Origin: Cercis canadensis
Taxonomy: Eukaryota; Streptophyta; Magnoliopsida; Fabales; Fabaceae
Direction of reading: 5' to 3'
NCBI GenBank assembly: GCA_003255065.1
Contig: QAOA01000115.1
Location: 43,564 to 107,563 of the forward strand
Length of the DNA: 64,000 nucleotides
Shown piece after piece: positions 46,480 to 58,790 of the stretch (position 1 is its first letter; each line of letters opens with the position of its first letter). The notes under the pieces were generated by a model, which did not search any database, was not told where the DNA came from, and saw only the letters and a list, made by a program, of their open reading frames with translations. The position numbers were made by a program, and so were the translations under genes.

Positions 46480-49039
46480 CAAACGGAGGTAGACCCACTT
46501 TTCAAGTTGCAAATCAAGTAGGGAATTGATCACCTCATCTGCAGCAGTGTAGAGATGGGTGGAAGGGATGGTACAGCAACCACTTCCATTTCAGCAGCCT
46601 TACCTGCAGTAACACCAGGTCTGAAGTAGCCAAATATAAATGAGCTTAGGAAAAAAGATAAGAGTGAGAATAACTAACACGTAAAGAAAATAGTCAAGGA
46701 TAAAAATCACCATTGCCATGTTAAAACCTTGCAGAAAATAAGCAAGCAGTCAAGAGGCAATTGAGCTATTTTAAAGTGAGCTATCTAAATATGTATAATA
46801 CAACAATCACTACAGATCATAGGAAGAGTTACCCAACATGCAACAAGAATTGCGCAGATATCGTTTTGTCTACCATGTTAACAGTAAAGGGACAAAAATT
46901 GGAGATTTCTGAAATATATAAGATAAACTAGAAATATCCATTTTAATAAGCATCCCTTCAGCATAAGTAAGCTATTAAAACAAATTACAAAGTCCTAGTT
47001 CAAAGTATCAAAGTGTAAAGGGTAGATTCATTGATAAAGTTCATGCACTAGCTGTTATGTCAAACCAAGATCCAGATAAATTGTCACGACAACAGAAATT
47101 GTAAACCAAACTAACGAAAGAACTAATCGTAGTTCAGTCTTGGCACACATTGATGAATTATTAAATAATTTTGTCAAGAAAATCAGGATATTATATGGTT
47201 TCCCTCAAATTTCATACAAATCCAAAATCCCAATGCACCAAAATCATTCCCTCTCTGTTTTTGCAGATAAGCAAACACTGAGTAACTGCAAGGAATCTAA
47301 TCAAAATATATTTTCCTCTTCCTTAAACACCACCTGCCATCCTCACAAGAAAATAAAGTCGTTTTGGCTTTGGGTTAGCTGGCTAAGCCATAAACAAAAG
47401 TCATTCTAAGCCAACAGATGATTTATTTGAAAGCCAACTATCTAACTTTATTGACATTTGATTGTGAATTGAGTACTATGCTACAAACCCCAACTGGAAT
47501 CACTGGGGAGAGTGGGGCGATGGTTAGAGATTCTCTAGAAAAAATTCACAATCTTTTTTTAAGGGAAGAGGAGAGGATGCTATCTTTTTGTTTTACAAAA
47601 ATATGAATTTAAATTAAGGGGATATTAAGAATTTTAAGGACTAATATTCCAAGAGGAAGTGTAACCATTAAATAAGACTTGGAGCTGGTATGGGATACCA
47701 GATATAAAGCAGAACCAGTACTTCTGGGAAAAAATAAAATCAAGAAACTTACAGAGAGTCTTCAATGACAAGACAGCTGGATGGCTCAATGTTTAACCTC
47801 TTAGAAGCTTCAGGGAATCTGATATAATAAAGCACAACATAAAATTTGTAGAAAAGAAGATCTTTCTTATATAGACGAGTAAGACTGGTCAAATAACATT
47901 ATTGCATCTCACATTTCAGGAGAAGGTTTCGCTGTTCTGACTTCATCTCCACCAAGTATGACAGAGAAAAAATCTTTCCATTCTATATACAGAGAAAATA
48001 AATAAGAATCAAGCCTAAAATTTGATGAGCCTAACATAATCCAGTCTAAGAACATCCACAGATTGAAATGTGTGGTAGAAATTCATGTGATTCTTTTCAT
48101 TTTAGTTCAAGGTGAAGCTCCAGTTCAAGAAACATCAGCCACATTTATACAGCTAGAACATCTCAGGAAATGAAAATGAACGTAGAAGCAAACATAGGTC
48201 AGGCGGATATACCAAATATTCCCAAATTTTTAGTTAAGTTGTCAAGCCTTGCGAAGAACTTCAAGATAGCAAACAAGAGGCAAACTCTAGTGACCTTTTG
48301 CCATATTTGTAACTTCTCATTCATGGTCAGACAAACAAATGCATATTATAAGCCATCAAAATTCATTCTTTAACCTTGAAGATCAACAATGAAGATTGTG
48401 ACATAATGCATTAGACTCTCTTGTTTTGTAAGCAGTCTCAACCATATGCAGCCAGTGACATCTCTGCCCACACTGTACTTAAAGGGTATGTAAGCATTAT
48501 TAAATTCAATTGTAATTGGCAGCAGCATATAGCATTACATATTCAAAATCTAATTGACAAAATATCTTATGTCTTCTGTCCACATATAGAAATGAATAAG
48601 AAAAACACAGGTAACAAAAAATTATTAGAGAACAATGGAGTGATTTCTGAAATAAATTCACTTGTTGAGCAAGAAAGCCCATAATCTTCCACAACTAGAA
48701 CAGTAGCTTCAAATGGCGTTTTTCCTACTATTTTATAAGCTTCCCTTCCATCCCATTGCTTTCCACACTTATTTAAGGCTACTTTTAAAACATCACTCAC
48801 AATGCCATCTGTCATCAAATTACAATACCTGTATTATTGACCAAGTAATAGAAACCCAACCAGAAAAACAGAGACAGTTGATCCTAATTATACTTGAGTT
48901 CAGAGAAAGAAAATATAATCTAATTACAATTAAAGTTGAAATTGGAGAACATCAACTAACCTGTGTTAAGCAGTGTACCATCCAAATCAAGGATAACACA
49001 TCTAATTAACTTCTACAAAGGCTTTGTCATCATTGACAT
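46480..49039 (-). pseudogene. FMN hydrolase/riboflavin kinase (FMN/FHy) HAD-domain pseudogene
   Basis: The plant FMN/FHy enzyme fuses an N-terminal HAD phosphatase that hydrolyses FMN with a C-terminal riboflavin kinase. Only the HAD half is present. Exon pieces: 48961-49039 (CVILDLDGTLLNT, the HAD motif I with DxDGT), about 48637-48808 (DGIVSDVLKVALNKCGKQWD, GKTPFEA), about 47905-47995 (SVILGGDEVRTAKPSPE, the motif III region), 47753-47819 (KRLNIEPSSCLVIEDSL, motif IV) and about 46480-46620 (PGVTAGKAAEMEVVAVPS). Defects: TAG five codons after the ATG at 49030, no GT donor after the second piece, the motif II exon not found, and a frameshift after VAVPSLP. The kinase domain is absent. GT/AG junctions at several pieces show it is a genomic and not a retroposed copy. 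Confidence 0.8.
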
Positions 49040-52000
49040 TTTCTCAGTCATATCAACATCTGACACTGAGAGTAATCCTCGGACATTCAACCTTGAATTT
49101 CACTGAGACTAACAAGTTTTAGAACAGCAATAAGCAATAGCAGCATAATTTAGAACTATGCCTACAATGTGCAAATTTAGAACAGCACCATGAAATTTTA
49201 ATTTCAAACTCTAGAACTATCCAAATTTCAAAAACCCAAAAGAACTGAGATGTGAATCTACCAAACCCTAAAATAGAAACTGAAATTCATAGATAAGAAC
49301 TCTACCTGGCGAGTGGCAGCTGTAGAAGGTTGTGAAGAGCAGAAAGTGAGAGGCGGTGCTGTGGGTGGCAGTGTTGGTGGCGGTGGTACTGGTGGCTGGA
49401 GAATTGGTGGTGGCGGTGCTGGCAGCTGGTGACGTTGGTGGCCGCGGCACTGCCTGATGGATGCGCGTAAGTGCAGTGCCGAGAGTGAGGAGTTTCAGAG
49501 GCTCAAGGGAGAAGGGGGGGCATTAGAGGCTAGGGTGTTCACTCTATTTTGTGTGAATTTGAAATATACTGTTGAAACTTTAAAAGTCACTAAAAATATA
49601 CATTAGAATTTAGAAAATACATTAAAAAATTACACAAACAAGATAATTGAAAATTAGCATTTTAAATAAACCCCATCCAAACACACCCTTAGATAATTAC
49701 AATATCTCACTCTATTAATCATATTTACTATTAGACAGCAAAACATCCTGTCAAATTACAATATCTCATTTCTTTCTGTTTAGTCAACCTTAAATATTTT
49801 ATCTTGCAATATTAAGAAGGGACATTCATTCTACCTCAGGAGAGTTTAAATTTCTGAAACCACATTGAAAATGACCCCTTCCAGTAAAATAAAATACCAC
49901 AAAAAATTAAAACCTCTTTTGTAAAATTTCAGAGAACCAGAAACCAAAGCTTAAAGGTAAAGTAGAGAAGATGTTCTTGCTTCAGCTGTCTAGTTCTCCC
50001 ATTAAAAATCTGCAAAAGGAACTGTGACTATGCAAGTATAAGAATTTCTCCTGTACTGATCTCCATACCGTGCTCTTGGAATAAAGTAAGGAAATTAACA
50101 CCAAATCCCAAAATCAGTGTATAAAGCTTTTTGAACTGCAGCTTGTATGTAAAGCATTCCCTATATCATTCACATCAAACAGGGAAAACATTTTTTCTGA
50201 CACCTTTCTCTTGCCTTTGCATATGAAGAACTTAAAGGCCACATAATTGTTCCTGGTATCAACCCACAAACTCCAAAGGGGAGAAAACCATCTAACACTA
50301 CTTACAAGTAATCAAGTAGTGAAGGTGAAGATATTCCAGCTTTCTTCCATTCTGCTTGATACTTAAAAGGATAATTGATGACATTCATCTTCCACATATA
50401 TCTCATTGAAGAAGACAATCTAAAGAAAGATACTCTTGAGGGAACATGATCCACCCACATAGAAATTCATGGGAAGCAAGTTTCACCAAAGACAAGTTAA
50501 CACAAAAGTTCTCATGCTACATTACCTATCTATAGCTACAAGATATATAGAAGATCTCATCATTTCTCACATTCCAAAATCAACTAACAAATAAGGAATA
50601 TGAAAAGCATTGGTGTCCCAAGCTTGCAAAATGTGATTAAGGGGCAGATTGTAACACATTTTACCATTTGATTCCAATATTCTGTCACTAGCAACTTTTA
50701 AATTAAGTCTTACCATAAAAATCAAAGCATATCCTCCAAGGGCACTTCTTTGCATGACACACAACAGCTCTATTGTTGTTGTATTTCAAACTCTATTTGC
50801 AGGTTAAAGTCAAATAAAGGAGACATTGGGACGTCAAAACATGGAGGATTTAAGTTGCTAAAAGAGAAGGCATAGCTTTTCATTCACTCTCTCTCTCTCT
50901 CTCTCACTCACTCATTATATATTTTATTGAGGTATAAAAAGAATTTATTAGTTGTTTTAATTTTACATTTTTATGGTGTAGAATTATGAACTACTTTCCC
51001 AACAACTCCAAAAAAGTGAAATATCACTTACAATAGCCCTCACTGCTGTTAAAACGCTGCCAGTTCAAGACAGCACTGCCTTGTTAGCCATTCCATCCTA
51101 ATAAAGCTAGAAAAAATAAAAAGATAGAAAAGCTAAAAAGACAAAGCCAAGAGTCTTTGACTATGTTGACATTCTACTTAAAGGGATCTATGAACTTCAA
51201 GCAAATTTCTTTCACAAATATTACCCTTTTATTTTAGATGCAACTAGATAAGAGAAAAGCAATGTGAGAACAACTAACCAATTATTATGTGTTTCTAGCA
51301 TTTATCATTATATATAGGAAAGAAGTAGTACAAAATATAGAAAACCGGGGGGGNTGTTGTGGTGGAGAAAATCAATGGGCAATAAAAAATTAGTGTAATA
51401 AGGCTATCCAATCCCCTAAAAAGATGATGCCCAAAGCACCAAAGAGAGGTCGTCTATACAATCTTACCCCAAACCAACCTTAAGGTCAACAGTATCTTAA
51501 AATACAGGAATATTTTTTAGCAATCATATTTTAATAATGAAGACAATTTCCTGGAAAAGGAAAGCATATATATTCAATGATTTTGTGAAGTTGTTGATAA
51601 CTGATAAATAATCAACAGCAAAGCAATTTTTTTTTTCCTTACATTAATTACAGAAAGAATTACTAGACATAACTCAGTTGAGGATTATTATCTTTTACAG
51701 CTACTCTTACTAATAGGTGATTAAAGTAATAATATGAGGACTATAATAAAAAAAGGGGGGAAAGGAGAGAGAGAGAGAGAGAGAGAGTATAAAAAATCAG
51801 AAAATTAACAACATATTAGGATAAGCAGCATAGCACTTAATGCATGTTAAGTCTAGTAAGGTCAGATTCTTAACATGTCAATGGCTAGACATCATAATGA
51901 CTACTATCCAGTCTAATAAATGCTTGTGAAGTCTATTTTTCATATCACCATACTCTCTTAGAGATACAGTTTCTAACTGAAAACACATTCAAAATCCGAG

Positions 52001-52490
52001 AACAAGAAATCCAATGTATACATAGCTCAATTATACACCAGATTATATATATTTTTAATCAAAATCCAAGGCTAAGAGAGCATCATTGAATACCAATAAG
52101 ATAAACCAAAAAATACTGAGGTCATAGCAGTGATCTTATACATGACAACTGTGCAACTTGGCACATGCCATCTTTATCAGAAACATTAAAATGAAAGCAC
52201 AATGATGCCTTACCTCATCAAGAAAACACGTGATGGGAAAAAAATACTAAAATTAAATGGAATCATTCAATCCAAGTAGCTGCTTGACAACATTATCTTT
52301 TCATTCTTCTTGCTGTTTTGATTGCCTAATGAGAAAGTCAAGTTTTTACTTTCCTACATACAAACATAGGTTCTGTCATCAAAGTGCCCAGTAAGTCAAA
52401 GTGAACAATAGATTCCGTCATCCAAGTGCCCAATAAGTAATGCACAATAGATTCCATCATCCAAGTAATCCCAAAATGAACATTACTCCT
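49040..52490. other. Intergenic region with low-complexity tracts
   Basis: No gene supported. It includes a GGT/GGC-rich stretch at 49310-49450 that gives a spurious T/A/S-rich frame on the minus strand, a CT microsatellite (about 50885-50905), the N at 51354 next to a poly-G run, and a GA microsatellite (about 51766-51787). The segment nearest 52490 probably holds the 3' UTR of the PPR gene. Confidence 0.5.
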
Positions 52491-54671
52491 TCAAATCTTT
52501 GCATCAGCAGCTTCCTCTTCTCCTCCAATTAAATTCTCAAGATACTGAATTGCATACAATTTGTAGTCTTTGTTTAGATGCTTCAGAAGTGCACTGTGTG
52601 TACAAGAATCAGGTTCAATTTCTCTATCTAGCATTTCCTTGTACAATCTTAAAGCCTCCTGCCAATCACCCATGTTGCAGTTCTCATTTATTAATATAGT
52701 GTAGGTATACTTATTTGCAAATATTCCTTTTTCTTCCATCTCCCTAATCAATTTGTACGCCTGATCCATTCTTCTCACTCTGCAAAGACCATTTATTAAA
52801 GAATTGTAGGTGATCACATTTGGATAAACACCCTTCTCTTGCATCTCTGAGAAGTACATAAAAGCAAGTTCCAGCCTTCCCCTAACCGCATATGAATAAA
52901 TTAAAACTGTGTATGTCACCACTGAAGGGAAGATCCCTTTGGTCAACATCTCATAGAATACTACTCTAGCCTTCCTAAGATGCCCAGCTACCAAGTGGGC
53001 ATGGATGATGCTAGTATATGTTACATGATCTGGAACAAACCCATCATGGACCATTTTCTGCACTAGTTCACTTGCTTCTTTCAAATTTCCCAATTTACCA
53101 AGCCCATCTATGAAGACATTATATGTGACCAAGTCTGGGGGGAAACCTTTTGCTAGCGTTTCTTCTTGCATGGCAAAAGCCCTCGATGAGTCTCCAAGCT
53201 TCAGTTCACCTACTATTCGAGTAGTGTATGCATAGGGATCTGGCTGCAATCCTCTACGAAGCATCTCATTAAATAGTTCCTTAGCCATTGGCAAGTTTCC
53301 CATCTTGCAAGATCCTTTGACAAGAATTGTAAAAGTAAAGACATCAGGATAAGGCCCTTGTTTGATCATTTTTTCTTTCAGCTGCTGGGCAACATCCAAG
53401 TCCCCCAATCTGCAAAGACCATCTATAAGAGTATTATAGGTCACAACAGTGGGAATGAGATTCCTACATCGTAACTCATCAAATAATAGAAATGCCTCCC
53501 CTAAGTTGCCCAACCTGCAATAACCATAAATAAGAGTGTTATATGAAACTATGTCTGGCATCAGATTCTTCTTTAGGATAGCAGACAATTGTTGACTTGC
53601 ATCAGTCATTCTTCCGCAATTGCAAAGACCATACATAAAAGTATTATAGGTCGCTACAGTAGGCAAAGCTCCTCTCTTCAACATCTCCTCCATTAGACTT
53701 GAGGCTTCTTCAAGCAGTCCTTTCTCACAGTATGCACGAATCAATGGGTTATAAGTGTAAGCAGAAACTTTCAGTCCCAACTTCAACATCTCCTCAATCA
53801 GTTCCTTGGCTTGCTCCCGCTCCCCTTTATTAGACAAACCATTTATCAAAATGTTGTAGGTTACATCATTTGGAAGGTACCCTCTCTCTTGCATCTCCAA
53901 TAAAAGGTCTAGAGCTTGCTGAAGTTCTCCTTCCTTGCAAAATGAATCCAGCATGGTATTATAAGTGACAGTTGTTGGCATAATGCCACATTCAACCATT
54001 ACATTATAAACTGCCCTTGCTTTATTGACCATATTTCTGTTCCCAAGTGTCCTAAGAATCCTATTACAGTTCTTCACATCTGGCAACAACCCATTATGAA
54101 TCATTTTATAAAAGACCAACAAACACTTCTCAAGCATGGATTTTTTTGTACATATCCAAAGCAATAGATCAAGAAGCTTAACCGATACCTCAGGAGACAC
54201 ATACCCATTAATCAAAACATGCATAACACCATCCATATTTGTGTCAATCACTCTCTCCATAACCCAATAAGCTGATCGCATCATATTATTGTGTGCAAGA
54301 ATTTCAAGAATAACAACAAACACATACTTAGATCCCTTAAAGCCTGGCTGTCCCTGAACCCATCTAAAGAATCGCAAAGCAATAAAGGGTCTCTCTCGAA
54401 TTGAGTTAAGGACCAGAATGAATAACTCAGGTTCAACAATCACAGCTCGAAATTGATCAGAAACCCAATAAGAATTGCAAAAAGCCCAAGGCTTTTCTGC
54501 AACAGTATCAAAAATAAGGTCTCTGTAATGTTGGATCTCGGGAATTGCAGATAAACCGGAGCTTGATATGTAGCTATAGAAAGTAGAACAGAAAAAAAGA
54601 CGAACTCTGAGAGTTATGGTGGGTGCAGCAGTTGCGACAAAAACTTTTGAAGCTCTGATAGAGAGGGTCAT
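52491..54671 (-). CDS. P-class pentatricopeptide repeat protein, mitochondrial (At1g22960-like)
   Basis: PPR proteins bind single-stranded organellar RNA and direct its processing, stability or translation; the RNA target is unknown here. This is a single-exon frame of 726 codons with a 20-40 residue basic, Ser/Ala/Thr-rich N-terminus typical of a mitochondrial presequence. From about residue 195 to 690 there are some 14 tandem 35-residue motifs of the VTYNTLIDGLC form. No E or DYW extension follows, so it is a P-class protein, not an editing factor of the PLS type. The sequence fits my recollection of Arabidopsis At1g22960 in length and repeat layout, but orthology needs a search. The start at 54671 is the first ATG and gives a plausible targeting peptide. 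No lesions seen. Confidence 0.93.
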   Translation of the reverse strand: MTLSIRASKVFVATAAPTITLRVRLFFCSTFYSYISSSGLSAIPEIQHYRDLIFDTVAEKPWAFCNSYWVSDQFRAVIVEPELFILVLNSIRERPFIALRFFRWVQGQPGFKGSKYVFVVILEILAHNNMMRSAYWVMERVIDTNMDGVMHVLINGYVSPEVSVKLLDLLLWICTKKSMLEKCLLVFYKMIHNGLLPDVKNCNRILRTLGNRNMVNKARAVYNVMVECGIMPTTVTYNTMLDSFCKEGELQQALDLLLEMQERGYLPNDVTYNILINGLSNKGEREQAKELIEEMLKLGLKVSAYTYNPLIRAYCEKGLLEEASSLMEEMLKRGALPTVATYNTFMYGLCNCGRMTDASQQLSAILKKNLMPDIVSYNTLIYGYCRLGNLGEAFLLFDELRCRNLIPTVVTYNTLIDGLCRLGDLDVAQQLKEKMIKQGPYPDVFTFTILVKGSCKMGNLPMAKELFNEMLRRGLQPDPYAYTTRIVGELKLGDSSRAFAMQEETLAKGFPPDLVTYNVFIDGLGKLGNLKEASELVQKMVHDGFVPDHVTYTSIIHAHLVAGHLRKARVVFYEMLTKGIFPSVVTYTVLIYSYAVRGRLELAFMYFSEMQEKGVYPNVITYNSLINGLCRVRRMDQAYKLIREMEEKGIFANKYTYTILINENCNMGDWQEALRLYKEMLDREIEPDSCTHSALLKHLNKDYKLYAIQYLENLIGGEEEAADAKI

Positions 54672-55914
54672 TCAGTAGGTAGCCTACAATGAGGTCCAAA
54701 ACTTCTTCTGCAACTGGAGAAGCTCAAACACTGCGAAGAAGAACGAGAAGAAGAAGAAGATTACAGTGGGTGGAATCAAACAATCCCATGAATACCTACT
54801 AACGGTAAAGCTAGCAAACAGGCCGATCTGGCCCGGTTCGGGCAGCGGATCAAAATGGACCGGATTAGATTAGTCCGTTTTAATTCGGGCCAATAATGTT
54901 ACAGCCCAGCCCAGTCTTCTATGGGCTACGGCTGCTTTGGGCCAACCCATTTTTTAACTTTTTTTTTTTTTATATTTTTTAAGCAAATAATATTACTAAT
55001 GTCATCTTATAATACCCAAAACAATTAACTGAAGTAATAAAACAAAGCTACTTTCAAAAGTGCATGCATGTAGAAGAAAATCATCCTATAGGACAGTTTG
55101 GTAACAACTTTGGTAATAACGAAGGCCACAAAATCTGTTCAAGCATGCATGTTATGTCAAGAATAACCAACACCAATCAGCAAGAGGAAAAAAGACATTT
55201 GCGTAGTTTACACAATATAATTTAGAATCACTAACTATATTAAATAATACAAGATAAAAGTACATTACAGCCAATAGAATGCATTATAACAGAGGCACAT
55301 AACCATGCAAGAAAGCAGGATGTTCATATGAAACAAAGTAGTTCCCTTCAGCAATTGGAAAAAAAAGAAAGAAATAGCATCACTGTTTGTTATCACAAAA
55401 TAAAGTAGCTTCCTCCATAACCAAAATGTACACGTTTCAATTATCAAAAGAAAATAACATAACAGAACTACTCAAATGTAGCAGCAGCCATTACACATAA
55501 ATGGTCAAGGGTAAAGTACATCAATCATGCAGTCTTCCCAGTATATCTTCGTCTCAAAACAGATGATACCCACAATAAATATCCAACTTTGAATTTAACT
55601 CGAATAATAATGTGCACGGTTCAAATTGTTTACGCCTTAGTCTTACAGAACCATTTCTCTAATTCAAGGAGGAAAATCATCCTATAGGACAGTTTAACTT
55701 CTTGCCTTGTTCACTAAATTTTACGAGTTATTCTAGAAAAATAGAGTGACACAGCAACGTAATCCATGAGCAAATGCAAGTCCTTCTCCATCACCAATTG
55801 GTAACAGACAGATGAAAAACAGATAAATATGCCAGCCAAACAGGGAACAATTATGGAAAAGGACTGGGCCAATTTGGAATATTGATCCAAAAATAGTTCA
55901 AACTCCCCAATACA

Positions 55915-56070
55915 CCAGCCTCTATAAAATACTACAGGAAACCTGGAAGAGAAAACGAACAAAACTCTAATTCTAGCAAACCCGCAAACCAGCCTCTATA
56001 AAATACTACAGGAAACCTAGAAGAGAAAACGAACAAAACTCTAATTCTGGCAAACCCGCAAACCAGCCTC
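55915..56070. repeat. 74 bp tandem duplication (2.1 copies)
   Basis: Units starting CCAGCCTCTATAAAATAC at 55915 and 55989 differ at two positions; a partial third starts at 56063. Confidence 0.9.
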
Positions 56071-56151
56071 TATGACTTGGTTTAAATTTTAATCAGAAGG
56101 AGCAATAACAGTGGCTTGTAGAGAGAGAGCCAGAGAGGTTACAAACAGAAC

Positions 56152-56335
56152 TAAGGGTGTAATCGGTCCAGTTTACACCTCAAACCGACACCGAACTGAC
56201 CAAACCACCACGGTTCGGTTTTTCAAAATTTTGAGAGTAAAACCGAACCGGTCCGGTTTGGTCAGTTTTGCCAGAAAAGCTGCACAAGTCATTTTTCCAG
56301 TTTTGAACAAGAAGAAAGCCAGAAATGAACCTAAC
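56152..56335. mobile_element. Truncated second copy of the 35.5 kb MITE family
   Basis: Begins with the same terminus TAAGGGTGTAATCGGTCC and stays alignable for about 180 bp, including GGTTTGGTCAGTTTTG and CTGCACAAG(T/C)CATTT. The right half is missing. Confidence 0.65.
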
Positions 56336-58372
56336 CTAGTTGAAAATCAAAGCTCACACATAGTCACATTATATGAGCTACTATAATTCTCAAAAAAATT
56401 CAAGGCATATCAGCAAATCAACCAAAAAAAAAAAAATACAAACTAAGTATCACAAATTCCCAATGCACAGAAAATCAGTTTGACCGTTGGCATTAAAGCA
56501 TAAAGTAAGACCCTGTTCCAAATTATTACCAAAACATGGTAATAAAGGACCGAAGCAACAAGTTGGATCCATCACCAATTTATTGGCCCTCTAATATGAT
56601 TAAAAGGGGGTCTTATGGGTAACATTTGGTTCTTATAGATTTAGATTTGTTGTTTGTATTTCTAGAGAGAATAGATTGAGATGTTATTAAGATTGTATGA
56701 TTTCAGGTGAGTGTTTACCCACGAGAAATACAGCCTGAGAACCCCAATAGCTATAGAGCAAGGAAGAGGGAGTACTTCAGAATGAGGCATGAGCGCAAGA
56801 AAGCTAGAGCAGAAGGAGCAATAGTTCAGACTTAGCTGGTGCTGGCTTATGCTGAGAGCACTAATCCATTGTGCTAATTCCACTTCTTTCTCTTCCATGT
56901 GTAATCATTTTTTCCCCTCATGCATATATGTAAAACCTTTAACATTGTATTGAAATAACAAAATTCAAGGGCATTGTGTCTATCTTTTTCTTTTTCCTTG
57001 GGAAGGGGAAATTCATTGTGATATTGACAGCTTGATTCAAAAATTAGCCAATTACCAAGTTGATGAAGAATACAGTATTTATCTTAGCCAATTGTCGTAG
57101 TTTATGGAATGATGCTACTTATTACAAATACAATCGTTGTGAAACAACGAAGCCAAGTTACAAACGGTGAATGACTAAGTTGGTACAGTCTGTGACAAGT
57201 TTGCAGTAGCATGTGGTGGCATGATCAAGTTTTGACGGCTTGTTGTGCTATTTATAATTATATACGCAAGTAAAATTTATGTGATTAATTGTTTGACATA
57301 TGAAAAGATCTTAATAATGCAAAAATAGAGGTTTTAAATGAAAACATAAGCATGGAGGAGATAACTTGTCAAGATTATCTGATCAAGGGGGCTGAAAAAA
57401 TGACAGCATTTCGTGACTATATTTCAAATTGGATGTGGGTAGAACATAACAATTCTGCTTAATAGTTTATACATATTAATTTATATAATTGTTAATGTTA
57501 CTTTTGTACCACCTATGATTATTATGAACAATTATAAATGATATTATTATTTATTTTAGAATAATATATTTAAATGTATTAATGCCATATCAATATTATA
57601 TTAAATTTTATAATAATTTTTTTTATTTTTTCTTATTTATTCTTCTCATATTCTCATTAAAACATTACCATAATTTATTTACAAAATTAGTCATCATCAA
57701 AATTAAAAAAAAAAAAAAAACTTGTTCTCATATCAAACAAGTTTTCTATTTTTTTTGTTTTCAAAACTTGTTCTTAAAACAATTTTACCAAGCAAGTTTT
57801 TTGTTTTTCAATTTTTAAAAATTGTTTTCAAAACAGTTTATTAAACAAATTTTTTTATACTTTTATTTTACAGAACAATTTTTAAATATAGTTTTCAAAA
57901 ACAGATTTTAAAAATGAAAAAATAAAAATACTTTCAAACAAACTCTTAATTTTTTGAAAAGAAAGAAGAGAAATGGCTAAGGGACACGTCCCCCACACCC
58001 ATTAAATGTAACATCATAGCTGCAGAGAAGGAGAAATGAGAAACTGCCACATCGTCCACGCTGGAGGAGAAATCACATTGTCAACAACCCTGAAGTAGAA
58101 ATGGCAATTGCCATTTATGTTGAATGTCTAATCTCTTCTTTGGTAACCGTCAAAGGAGAAAAGAGAACATGGATACCTCCTAGAAAATAGGAGTAACCGG
58201 ATTGCATGAGGAACTAAATGAAAAAACAAGTTGAGAATTTGAGCAGGTGGGCCTAAGAGGCCATGAGGCCCAAATCTACTGTATCAAATGATTAAAGCGA
58301 GGCAGCAACTGAAAGTAACCCACTTTAGACCCACGAAGAAAACTTAATCAAACACGAAGGAAGGTGGCTAGA

Positions 58373-58790
58373 ATAAAATCAACCTAGTCCTATAAGAAAC
58401 TAGGAGGCTGAAGAACTAGTTGTAGCAGAGAAATGCAAGGGAGCTATAGCTGATCCTCAGAAGTCAAAAATCCACAAGTTTTCAAAATCATATGAAGAAA
58501 GAAAAATATAAAATCAACCTGATCCCACAAGAGATCAGGGGGCTATAGCTCTAGTATAGACATAAGACCCAAAGAAGTTATAGTTGACTCCCAAGAAGTC
58601 ATGAAAATCATAAGCTCCCATAGAAGTTAAAACTCCATGAGAGGTCATGAATATAAAATCAACCTGATCCAACAAGAGATTATGAGGCTATGGCTCCAGT
58701 AAAGGCCAGAGACCCATATAAGCCATAGTTGACTCCATAGAAATCATCAAGCACTAGTTTGAGGTAAGACCAAGGTAAGTCTTCACTTCT
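58373..58790. repeat. Degenerate tandem repeat, ~135-144 bp period, three copies
   Basis: ATAAAATCAACCT(A/G) begins each unit at about 58373, 58508 and 58652, followed by CAAGAGAT...GGCTATAGCTC and ATAGTTGACTC blocks. Related GGCTCC...AGTCATAGCTAC phrases recur near 59240-59280. It is probably part of an old retroelement. Confidence 0.6.

Noticed and set aside
49268-49450. Minus-strand frame rich in T, A and S
   Set aside because: It is produced by a GGT/GGC trinucleotide-rich stretch and ends without any domain.
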